64,000 nucleotides of DNA from Nonlabens dokdonensis DSW-6 (GTDB lineage Bacteria > Bacteroidota > Bacteroidia > Flavobacteriales > Flavobacteriaceae), in assembly GCF_000332115.1 (NCBI RefSeq), contig NC_020156.1, forward strand, positions 1,302,001-1,366,000, in the 5' to 3' direction. Position numbers and translations under genes: made by a program. Numbering within the stretch: position 1 is the first letter of the stretch; each line of letters opens with the position of its first letter. This document shows, piece by piece, positions 35,699-44,004 of this stretch. The notes under the pieces are model-generated. The model saw only the letters and a program-made list of their open reading frames with translations. It searched no databases and had not been told where the DNA came from.

Positions 35699-36127
35699 TC
35701 AATCGCATTTTGTTTTCTCAGAGAACAATCTCTCTTCCACAGCCTTCTCAAATAACTTTTGAACTCCTTTTGTTCTATCTAGATAACGTTGTAAATGCTC
35801 CTCTCGTGTTTCAAATTCTACAGTTATGTCATCCAATAGTATGATATTAAAAACACAATTTTCATCATTTAAACTAATAGTTTCGGCTTCCATTCCGACG
35901 TATGAGACTTTAATTTTTTTGACGCTATTATCAAGCTCAATCGTATAATAACCATTTTTATCAGATTTATACAGTTGTTCAGAATCAATGGTTGAAATTT
36001 TTACGCCCGACAAAGGTGTTAAATGCTCATCTAGAATTCTGCCCTCAATTGTTCTAGTCTGACTATTTATACTCATATAACAGAAAATTAATGAAAACAA
36101 AATCGAAATAGATATAAATTTTAACAT
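35699..36127 (-). CDS. stand-alone carboxypeptidase-regulatory-like domain protein
   Basis: The 142-residue protein has a signal peptide (ISISILFSLIFCYMSINSQ) and then a beta-sandwich of the CarboxypepD_reg-like type: TIEGRILDEHLTPLSGVKIST, the YYTIELD and KIKVSYVGMEAETI strands, as at the N-terminus of SusC-type receptors. No TonB plug or barrel follows. The C-terminal 35 residues are helical and charged (EEHLQRYLDRTKGVQKLFEK). It probably acts in the envelope as a binding module. It is bracketed by the direct repeats, which makes insertion or duplication of the gene possible. Confidence 0.8.
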   Translation of the reverse strand: MLKFISISILFSLIFCYMSINSQTRTIEGRILDEHLTPLSGVKISTIDSEQLYKSDKNGYYTIELDNSVKKIKVSYVGMEAETISLNDENCVFNIILLDDITVEFETREEHLQRYLDRTKGVQKLFEKAVEERLFSEKTKCD

Positions 36128-36149
36128 ATCTCATATTAACTTACTGATG

Positions 36150-36225
36150 AAAGGCGGACTGAAGTCCGCCTCTAAGAAATTGTTTTGTCACCTGACGGCG
36201 CTCATTTATTTAGCCGAATAAATTC
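36150..36225. repeat. direct repeat copy B (about 76 bp)
   Basis: Intact copy. AGGCGGAC (36152-36159) pairs perfectly with GTCCGCCT (36164-36171) around TGAA, so it can form a stable hairpin. It lies between the CarboxypepD_reg-like gene and the CocE-type hydrolase. Confidence 0.88.
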
Positions 36226-36293
36226 AGCTGAAACTTGTAGGTTGATGATAGAATTTTGAAATTACAAAAGCCAAAAGGCTAATCGCTATAGCC

Positions 36294-38201
36294 CTACTGC
36301 TTCAGTTTAGGCAATTGCATTTCAATACCGTTGTTTTCTCCTACGGTTACAGTGCTGCTTCCTAATATAGTTACTTGTCCAGCAGTGAAATCACTTTCCT
36401 TGGCTTCAAAAATATTGTCTACGTACTTCTGTGGATTGCGATCTATGTAAGGAAACCACGTACTGTGAATTTGTATCATGATTCTATGACCTTTCTTGAA
36501 CGTGTGCAACACATCTTGTAATGGGAAGTTGACTTGAGTTCTTTTCCCTTCTTTAAAAGGTTCTGGTTTTGAAAAATCATTTCTAAAACGACCTCTAAAA
36601 GTTTCGGCTCTTACCAGTTGTTGGTATCCAGCGAGAGTCACATGTTCTGGAGTATGCTCACCGTTTTTCATGTCACCTGGATAAACATCTATGACTTTTA
36701 CGATAAAATCAGCATCTGTAATGTCTTTTAAGATTACTTCAAGATTTGCCTGAATTTCCCCTGCTAGTCTCATATCGCTATCAAGAATTTCTGTCTGGAA
36801 AGTAAGCACATCTGGCCTGCGAGAAGCATGGCGCTGGTCGTCTGTCATGTAAGCGCGTGGTGTAAATGTAACCGGTGTTACTTCACTCCTAAAAGGTACT
36901 GGCTTCATAGGATCACTAATATAGCTGTGTTGTACATTCTTATCTCCAGCTTTGTTGATCAACAACTCACCATTTTTACCAAAACCAAAAACGATTTCTT
37001 CTTCTTGCGGTGGCCATTGTGTGAATTCATTCCATTCCTTTTTACCAGTATCAAACATATAAGCTTCTGGTAATTCTGGATTTTTCTTTCCTTTTAAGTG
37101 GTGCTCAAAAAATGGAGTCTCGATATTTTTCTGGTAAAATGTAGACAGGCTATCACCAAAGTGAATGTGATTCACCATTTGCTTACCGCGTTCCCTAGCC
37201 CAGTTTCCATGACTCCATGGTCCCATCACTATCGTATTGTTTTTATTTTTTGGATTATTGCGTTCTACATTTTTGTAGATATTTAATGGTCCATAAAGAT
37301 CCTCTGCATCAAACCAGCCACCTACAGTCATCACGGCATGATCTACATTTTGAAGATGATTAATTATCGCGCGTTTTTGCCAGAACTCATCATAATTAGG
37401 ATGTGTAGCCACATCTTTCCAGAAAAAGTTATCAGGAAATATATTTTCGGTCACATTTTTAAGTGATCCTATTCCCATATTGAATTCGTAGCTGTCTTTC
37501 ATGTTTCCTGCAGCTCGCATTTTATCCCATTTATCATTGTACCAGCTTTCTGTGGTAGGTTCTGTTTGATGTCCAAAAACTGGATATGCCATCAAATAAC
37601 TTTGTAAAGTTGCTCCCATGTGATGGAAATCATCGAAGAAAAAGTCGCCGATAGGTGCTTGAGGTGAAGAAGCTACTAGTGCAGGATGAGCTTCAGGAAG
37701 TGCAGCTGCCGTGTAAAATCCTGGATAAGAAATTCCCCATTGCCCTACTTTTTTATTGTTATTAGGCAGGTTATTGATTAACCACTCGATAGTGTCGTAC
37801 GTATCACTGCTTTCGTCAATGTCTTTTTTATTGTTTACATCATTTCCTGCAATATGTGGGCGCATGTTATCAAAATCGCCTTCACTCATCCATCTACCGC
37901 GTACATCTTGGTACACAAAAATGTAGCCTTCTTCCATCATGAATTTATTAGGACCTAAAGATCTTTTGTATTCATCTTCTCCGTAAGGACGCACGCTGTA
38001 ACATGTGCGTTGCAGCATTATAGGATAATCTCTAGAGGTATCCTTAGGTGCATAGACTACGGTATATAACTTGATACCATCACGCATCTCTATTTTGTGA
38101 ACGGTCTTTGTGTAATTTTCTTTTACGTAGTTAGTTGTGGATTGCGCTTTCGCGAAAGCGGAACCAATAACAAATAAGACAAGGAGTATGTAATTTTTCA
38201 T
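36294..38201 (-). CDS. CocE/NonD family hydrolase (X-Pro dipeptidyl-peptidase/acylase type)
   Basis: The 635-residue protein has an S15-type alpha/beta hydrolase domain with nucleophile Ser158 in WGISYPGFYTAAALPE, an Asp in GGWFDAEDLYGP and a His in GPWSHGNWAR, then a jelly-roll C-terminal domain (from about residue 400). The family includes X-Pro dipeptidyl peptidase, cocaine esterase and glutaryl-7-ACA acylase; substrate cannot be told. The signal peptide is MKNYILLVLFVIGSAFAKAQ, and its AFAKA comes from palindrome copy 10, which here supplies the AxA cleavage site. Exported. Confidence 0.92.
   Translation of the reverse strand: MKNYILLVLFVIGSAFAKAQSTTNYVKENYTKTVHKIEMRDGIKLYTVVYAPKDTSRDYPIMLQRTCYSVRPYGEDEYKRSLGPNKFMMEEGYIFVYQDVRGRWMSEGDFDNMRPHIAGNDVNNKKDIDESSDTYDTIEWLINNLPNNNKKVGQWGISYPGFYTAAALPEAHPALVASSPQAPIGDFFFDDFHHMGATLQSYLMAYPVFGHQTEPTTESWYNDKWDKMRAAGNMKDSYEFNMGIGSLKNVTENIFPDNFFWKDVATHPNYDEFWQKRAIINHLQNVDHAVMTVGGWFDAEDLYGPLNIYKNVERNNPKNKNNTIVMGPWSHGNWARERGKQMVNHIHFGDSLSTFYQKNIETPFFEHHLKGKKNPELPEAYMFDTGKKEWNEFTQWPPQEEEIVFGFGKNGELLINKAGDKNVQHSYISDPMKPVPFRSEVTPVTFTPRAYMTDDQRHASRRPDVLTFQTEILDSDMRLAGEIQANLEVILKDITDADFIVKVIDVYPGDMKNGEHTPEHVTLAGYQQLVRAETFRGRFRNDFSKPEPFKEGKRTQVNFPLQDVLHTFKKGHRIMIQIHSTWFPYIDRNPQKYVDNIFEAKESDFTAGQVTILGSSTVTVGENNGIEMQLPKLKQ
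38145..38160. repeat. CGCTTTCGCGAAAGCG palindrome, copy 10 (coding, signal peptide AFAKA)
   Basis: Perfect copy within the signal-peptide cleavage region of the CocE-type hydrolase. Confidence 0.95.
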
Positions 38202-38240
38202 GAGAATGGATTATGAATGCTAAATATACTTTTTAAGCAT

Positions 38241-38269
38241 AAAAAAAGGCCTTCTGTTAAGAAAGCCTT
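38241..38269 (-). terminator. terminator of the M13 peptidase gene
   Basis: AAGGC-TTCT pairs with AGAA-GCCTT across one mismatch; the A-run gives a U-tract on the minus strand. Confidence 0.72.
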
Positions 38270-38289
38270 AATATAATTTACTTCATATT

Positions 38290-40341
38290 TTACCAGATCA
38301 ATACGCGATCTTCTGGTTGTATATACATGCCGTCTCCTTCTTTAATGCCAAATGCATCATAAAAAGCCTCGATGTTTTGTAATGGCACATAACCTCTGTA
38401 CATTCCTGGTGAATGTGTGTCGCCTTTAATACGTTGTTTCAATGCTTCATCACGCATCTTTGTGCGCCATACTGTTGCCCAGCTTAAAAAGAAACGTTGT
38501 TGTTGTGTAAAGTCGTTGATCTTTCCTACTTCACCTTTATCTTCTAACCACATATTTAAAGCGTCATAAGCAGCGTTAACACCACCTAAATCACCTATAT
38601 TTTCACCTAATGTATAAGAACCATTAATATTAACTCCAGGTAGTACTTCTATAGCATCGTATTGAGCGGCAAGATCTTTTCCTAAGGTTTCAAATTGCTC
38701 TTTGTCACTATCGGTCCACCAGTTAGTCATATTACCATTTGCTGCAAACTTAGCTCCTTGATCGTCAAAACCATGAGAGATTTCATGCCCTATAACAGCG
38801 CCCATTCCACCAAAGTTGATTGCAGGATCTGCTTCATAATTATAAAAAGGTGGCTGTAAGATAGCAGCTGGAAAAACGATCTCGTTGTAATAAGGATTGT
38901 AATAAGCGTTTACCGTTTGAGGAGACATGAACCACTCTGTTTTGTCCACTTTTTCTCCTAGTTTGCTCATGTTATCATTATAGTTGTACTCTTGTACCGC
39001 TAGCATATTGTCAAACAAGGTTCCTCCATCTTTAGGACTTTTTATCTCCATATCAGAGTAATCTTTCCATTCATCAGGGTAACCAATTTTTATAGTCATT
39101 CCGTTTAATTTCTCAATGGCTTTGGTTTTAGTTTCTGGACTCATCCATTCTAGACCATTGATACGCACTTCATAGGCTTTTTTAACGTATTCGATCATTT
39201 CTTTAGCCTTAGCTTTTGCCTCTGGCGGAAATTTTTCATCTACGTATAATTGACCTAAAGCTTCTCCTAATGTTCCATTTACCACTGCAAGAGCTCTTTC
39301 GTTCTGTGGCTTCTGCTCTTTTGCACCGCGCATGGTTTTACTGTAGAAATCAAAATTAGCATCTTCTAAATCTGTAGACAGCATACTTGCAGAGCTGTCT
39401 AACATGCTCCATTTCATATACTTTTTCATCACCTCTAAATTAGAAGGCTTCCACATTGTGTTTAAAGCTTTTATATAATCTGGCTGACTTACAATCAAAT
39501 TATCAAAGTCTTTCATACCTGCATCATCAAAGTACGATTTCCAGTCAATTGCAGGCGCAATTTTTTGAAGATCGTCAACACTCATAGGATTATAAGTTTT
39601 ACGAGGATCTCTTCTCGTTACCTTATCCAGTCTAGGTTGTGCCATTGCTTTTTCAAATGCCACAATTTCACTAGCTGTTTGTGCTGCATTTTCCATGCCT
39701 ATCATTCCCAACATTCTAGTGATATGGTCTTCATATTTGGCTAGTTTTTCTTTACTGTCCTCGTCTTCACCTACGTAATACTCTCTAGCCATTCCTAAAG
39801 AACCATTTCCTAATTGAGCTACGTTCATTTCAGTATTCATGGCGTCCGGACCTACATAAACTCCAAAAAAAGCATTCAAACCTTTAGTTCTTAATGATGC
39901 ACTTACCTCTAGTAATTCATCTAGCGTTTTAATGTTTTCAATTTTTTCTAAATAAGGTACTAATGGTTGATATCCAGCTTTGTTTCTAGACTCATTATCC
40001 ATCATGCTTTGATAGACATAAACGGCTTTTGCTTGATCAGAATCAGGATCTAGATTTTCATCATTCATAGCTTTATCAAGAATAGTTAGAACATCTGCAT
40101 CTGTATCTTTTCTTAATTTATTAAAGCCACCCCAAACGGTCTGGTCTGCAGGTATTTCTGTAGAGTCTATCCAGACTCCATTTACATAACGATAGAAATC
40201 GTCTTTAGGAGATACTGATGTATCCATATAACCTAGATCTAATCCAGGTTGGTTTGCTGTATCAGCTGCTTGATTATCTTTACAAGATCCTAAAGCGATG
40301 AGAATAGCACCGACTATAAGTAATGAAGATTTGAATTTCAT
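38290..40341 (-). CDS. pepO: M13 family zinc metallopeptidase (PepO/neprilysin-like)
   Basis: The 683-residue protein has a lipoprotein signal (ILIALGSCKDNQ, Cys20), a large helical N-terminal M13 domain and the C-terminal zinc protease domain with VIGHEISHGFDDQGAKF (HExxH), ENIGDLGGVNAAYDAL (third zinc ligand Glu) and a terminal DRVLIW. It should be an outer-membrane-anchored oligopeptidase. It belongs to a run of exported hydrolases (CocE, M13, S9) on the same strand, each with its own terminator. Confidence 0.95.
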   Translation of the reverse strand: MKFKSSLLIVGAILIALGSCKDNQAADTANQPGLDLGYMDTSVSPKDDFYRYVNGVWIDSTEIPADQTVWGGFNKLRKDTDADVLTILDKAMNDENLDPDSDQAKAVYVYQSMMDNESRNKAGYQPLVPYLEKIENIKTLDELLEVSASLRTKGLNAFFGVYVGPDAMNTEMNVAQLGNGSLGMAREYYVGEDEDSKEKLAKYEDHITRMLGMIGMENAAQTASEIVAFEKAMAQPRLDKVTRRDPRKTYNPMSVDDLQKIAPAIDWKSYFDDAGMKDFDNLIVSQPDYIKALNTMWKPSNLEVMKKYMKWSMLDSSASMLSTDLEDANFDFYSKTMRGAKEQKPQNERALAVVNGTLGEALGQLYVDEKFPPEAKAKAKEMIEYVKKAYEVRINGLEWMSPETKTKAIEKLNGMTIKIGYPDEWKDYSDMEIKSPKDGGTLFDNMLAVQEYNYNDNMSKLGEKVDKTEWFMSPQTVNAYYNPYYNEIVFPAAILQPPFYNYEADPAINFGGMGAVIGHEISHGFDDQGAKFAANGNMTNWWTDSDKEQFETLGKDLAAQYDAIEVLPGVNINGSYTLGENIGDLGGVNAAYDALNMWLEDKGEVGKINDFTQQQRFFLSWATVWRTKMRDEALKQRIKGDTHSPGMYRGYVPLQNIEAFYDAFGIKEGDGMYIQPEDRVLIW

Positions 40342-40446
40342 AATGAATATTTAGTTTTGATTGTGACTACTAAAATAAAGATTAACATTTTTTTATATGT
40401 TAAGTAAACTATAACTAATTTGTAGCTTACAAGACTTTATAAACGC

Positions 40447-40476
40447 AAAAAGGTTTCTCCTTAGAAAAACCTTTTT
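40447..40476 (-). terminator. terminator of the T9SS BNR protein gene
   Basis: AAAAAGGTTT (40447-40456) pairs with AAACCTTTTT (40467-40476); TTTCT/AGAAA gives an alternative inner pairing. Confidence 0.75.
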
Positions 40477-40501
40477 AAAAAATAAACTGATGGGCTGTCG
40501 T

Positions 40502-43500
40502 TTATTTTATCAATAATTTTTTAGTCAATGTACCTTCGGTAGAATTGATTTGAATGAAATATATTCCTTGTGATACGCCTGTTAAATCGACTTGATGTAG
40601 GGTTCCTGAGTTTTGGGTTTTTGAAGAAATGATTTTACCACTTACGTCATAAACGTTGTAATCAAAGCTAATTGAATTGTTCCATTGTATATTAAATATT
40701 CCAGTTGAAGGATTAGGATAAATAGAAACAGAATCTTCTAATGAGATAGAGTCGTTGCTTAAAATACCAGTTACGATAAAGTTATCTATTACAGCACCTT
40801 CATCAGTTACAGATTGATCAGTTCTAAGAACAAATCTAAAAAGTACTTCTGATGGGTTATTCAAAAAGTTTAATGGTAAGCTGTAATTAGTAAGCGTATT
40901 TCCTACTCCTGTTCCGGTCCATTGCGCTCCCACACAATTAAAACAATTAGAATTATTAGGGAATCTATTTGAGTTGTACCAATTAGGATCAGTGGCACTA
41001 CCTAGAATACTCCAGTTAGAGCCTCCGTCGGTAGAATATTGCATATAAAGTAAATCCCAATTGGTTTCAATATCAAATGCCATATCAAATGATACTACTG
41101 GATTATTGATAAAGCTCAAATCATAACAGCCTGTATAGAGATAGCTTGTTGTATCATTTCCATAAACGCCGTTTAGGTTGGTGGCATATACTTTGGAGCT
41201 TCCTGCCAAATTACTTCCTAAAATTGTACCGCTTGCATTGCCTCGTTCCCATTCTGAAGAGGAACTACCTTCAATAGAAGTTAAAAAGGCTCGGTTCTCA
41301 AATTGGTAGGTATCATTTACAACTCCAGTAGAATTGATTAAAAATTCTTTTACAGCCCGATTGTTTGCTGTAAAATAATCATTTGTAGTAGTGACATTTA
41401 CATTTATAGTATGTGATCCTAAGCTCAAATTTAGTCCAGTTATTGTTATTATGTCAGTACTTTGAGGAGTAATAGAAACATTAAATTGTTGCGATACTAA
41501 AGTTCCACGATCAACTGTATAAGTAAGGTCTATGTTGTTGATAATATTACTTCCTGCATTCTCCACTATCACATCTATACTATTAGAGTTACAAGCTATT
41601 TCTCCTGCGTTATCTTGAATAGCTACCAATCTGATATCAGAATTAGGAGCAGCTCTTTGTAAAGCAGTTTGCCATATTCCTCTACCGTAAGTTCCTGCTG
41701 TTAGAATATTATCATTTGTATTGATCTCTAAATCTCTAATGTTGACATTAGGTAAGTTATTCCCAAATTGCTCCCATAATCCACTGCTCTCATCATAGCG
41801 ATACACTCCAACGGTAGTTCCTACAAATAATGGTTCATCAACACTAAGTCCTTGATGAGCCAAAGTGTTTTTTCCTAAGTTGGGTAGATTGCTGGTGATG
41901 TTGGAGAATGAAGCCCCTTGATTGGTGCTTTTATAAACTTGACCACTAGAAAACCTAGTAGCTACATAAATGGTAGAACCATCATTAGAATTCACTTCTA
42001 TTGCTGAAATATTCTCAGGAAAGCTAAGGACAGAAACAAAACTAGCTCCAGCATTTGTACTTTTATACAGCACATCATTGACAGCAACATAAATTATATT
42101 ATCATCATTAGGATCAATTTCTAAAAGATCGATATTACCTCCAAAAGAAGGTGATACCGCACTAAAAGAAGTACCTACTACCTTATAAAGACTGGTGTAT
42201 CCAGCATAGATGGTTCCTTGACTATCTGTTTTCATGGGTGTAATCCAGTTTCCATTTTCCGGACCACTGATGCTAAAAGCTCTACTATTACCTCCATTAT
42301 TTGTAAAATATAAACCACCACCTCGTTGAGTAAAACCGTATCTTATATTAGAATTGTTAGGGTCTATACCAGCTTCCATCCCGTCAGCTCCATAATAATT
42401 TTTCCAAGAATTTGCACTTCTAGTAAATCCGCCGTTATCTTGTAAACCACCAGCTACTTCAGTACTAGATTGTTTTCCTACTGCAATTCTATAAAACTGT
42501 CCTATTTGCGCTGTAGCTGTCAAATCTGTAAAACTACCAGCTTGGTTCGTACTTCTATAAACACCTCCGTCTGATAGAACAAAAAGCTCGTTACCAAATT
42601 GTCTTATTTGGTGTATGTCTGCATGAGTGTAAGAAGCTTGAGAACTATTGCTCCAGCTATTAATTTTTGAAAAAGAAGAGCCTCCAGAAGTAGATTTCCA
42701 GATATTGAGACATCCAGTATAAATTGTTTCTGGATTAGTAGGTGATACTTCTAGAGCAAGATCATACCAGCCTTGTGTATTTTCTAAAATATCGACTCCG
42801 TTATCTCTTTTTATAAAACTAAGACCGCTATTCGATGATCTGTAAACACCAACTAAATTTGCACTGTTATCAATGATAAGTAAGTAAACGTAATTATCGT
42901 TTGCTGGAGTAACACCTATTACAGACCTACCTTGATTAAATGGTAAACCAGAATTGATTTCTGTCCAAGTATTTCCTTGATCCACAGATCTGTAAAAACT
43001 AGAGATCGTAGACATATAGATAATATTTGAATCTCCTGGCTTGAATTTTATGTCTTTTACATTGGCATTAAATGTTCTTGTTACACTTGTTCCCGCGTTG
43101 GTAGATTTATAAAACCCCTGATTAGAAGAGATAAATAAGTTATTACTATTATTTGGGTCGATGTATATTTCGCTAATATTTGCTCCACCTCTAGTAAAAG
43201 TAAGTCCAGTGGTATTAAAAGTAGCACCGCCATCAGTTGATTTAAGCATTCCTATACTATCACTATCTCCAGCATCATCATCTCCAGTTCCTATGTAAAC
43301 AATATTTGAGTTGTTAGGATCTATCGCAATGGCACTAGTTCCTATTTGTGAAAGAAAGTCAGTTAAAGGAGTCCAATTTGCTCCAGCGTCTATAGATTTC
43401 CATGCTCCACCGCTAGGCGTTCCCATGTAGTAAATATTGGGGTTATTAGGATCAACGGCAAGAGTATTAACACGTCCTTGACCAGGTGACCATGAACCTG

Positions 43501-43858
43501 TTTCTGTATAAGTAAATGGACCTACCGGAAGCCAGTTAGAATTATCAATTAAGCCATTTTTTGTAGAATTACTTTCAAGTAAGCGCTGTATTTCAAAAGG
43601 AGATTGTAGTGTACCGTCTTCTTTTACATAGGCTTCTGCACGACTGACCCATCTCATAAAAGGTTTGTAACCGCTACCTTTAACATCTTTATCGTGTGCT
43701 TCCCAGTAGTTTTCTCCGGCTTCTTTAATTTCTTGGTAAGTAGGTTCTACTCCGTTTTTTTGAGTCAAAAGATCTTGCATCCACGGTGCATCTGTTCCTA
43801 GTTGGGCAAAAGTGAATAAGCCGCAAAACAGCAAAATAATTGTAGTAAATAATTTCAT
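40502..43858 (-). CDS. T9SS-secreted BNR/sortilin-like repeat protein
   Basis: I set the start at 43858 (MKLFTTIILLFCGLFTFAQLGTD, a clear signal peptide, 1118 residues). The open frame continues upstream to 43969 without signal-peptide character. The body is a series of BNR/VPS10-type beta-propeller repeats, with recurring units like VYKSTNQGASF, WKSIDAGANWTPL and IYIDPNNSNNLF, then a beta domain (SIDVIVENAGSN, CARDB-like) and a C-terminal type A sorting domain (SIYPNPSTGIFNIQWN ... GIYFIQINSTEGTLTKKLLIK). This domain targets the protein to the type IX secretion system. Surface or secreted; substrate unknown. Confidence 0.92.
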   Translation of the reverse strand: MKLFTTIILLFCGLFTFAQLGTDAPWMQDLLTQKNGVEPTYQEIKEAGENYWEAHDKDVKGSGYKPFMRWVSRAEAYVKEDGTLQSPFEIQRLLESNSTKNGLIDNSNWLPVGPFTYTETGSWSPGQGRVNTLAVDPNNPNIYYMGTPSGGAWKSIDAGANWTPLTDFLSQIGTSAIAIDPNNSNIVYIGTGDDDAGDSDSIGMLKSTDGGATFNTTGLTFTRGGANISEIYIDPNNSNNLFISSNQGFYKSTNAGTSVTRTFNANVKDIKFKPGDSNIIYMSTISSFYRSVDQGNTWTEINSGLPFNQGRSVIGVTPANDNYVYLLIIDNSANLVGVYRSSNSGLSFIKRDNGVDILENTQGWYDLALEVSPTNPETIYTGCLNIWKSTSGGSSFSKINSWSNSSQASYTHADIHQIRQFGNELFVLSDGGVYRSTNQAGSFTDLTATAQIGQFYRIAVGKQSSTEVAGGLQDNGGFTRSANSWKNYYGADGMEAGIDPNNSNIRYGFTQRGGGLYFTNNGGNSRAFSISGPENGNWITPMKTDSQGTIYAGYTSLYKVVGTSFSAVSPSFGGNIDLLEIDPNDDNIIYVAVNDVLYKSTNAGASFVSVLSFPENISAIEVNSNDGSTIYVATRFSSGQVYKSTNQGASFSNITSNLPNLGKNTLAHQGLSVDEPLFVGTTVGVYRYDESSGLWEQFGNNLPNVNIRDLEINTNDNILTAGTYGRGIWQTALQRAAPNSDIRLVAIQDNAGEIACNSNSIDVIVENAGSNIINNIDLTYTVDRGTLVSQQFNVSITPQSTDIITITGLNLSLGSHTINVNVTTTNDYFTANNRAVKEFLINSTGVVNDTYQFENRAFLTSIEGSSSSEWERGNASGTILGSNLAGSSKVYATNLNGVYGNDTTSYLYTGCYDLSFINNPVVSFDMAFDIETNWDLLYMQYSTDGGSNWSILGSATDPNWYNSNRFPNNSNCFNCVGAQWTGTGVGNTLTNYSLPLNFLNNPSEVLFRFVLRTDQSVTDEGAVIDNFIVTGILSNDSISLEDSVSIYPNPSTGIFNIQWNNSISFDYNVYDVSGKIISSKTQNSGTLHQVDLTGVSQGIYFIQINSTEGTLTKKLLIK

Positions 43859-44004
43859 TAATCGGTATTTGAGGTGCAAAAGATAATGACTGTTTATCAC
43901 AGAACAATAACTGAACTGAAAAAGAATAATTGATTTCTTTCTCAAATTAAACGTCAGCAAACTGCACATGAATTAAAGGTTAAGTCTCGGTTTACTTACG
44001 TAAC

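Noticed and set aside
35601..36225. Direct repeats as a recent transposon target duplication
   Set aside because: Copies are far too long for a target-site duplication and no transposase lies between them.
43859..43969. 37-residue N-terminal extension of the T9SS BNR protein
   Set aside because: The ATG at 43858 starts a typical signal peptide; upstream residues are unlike one.
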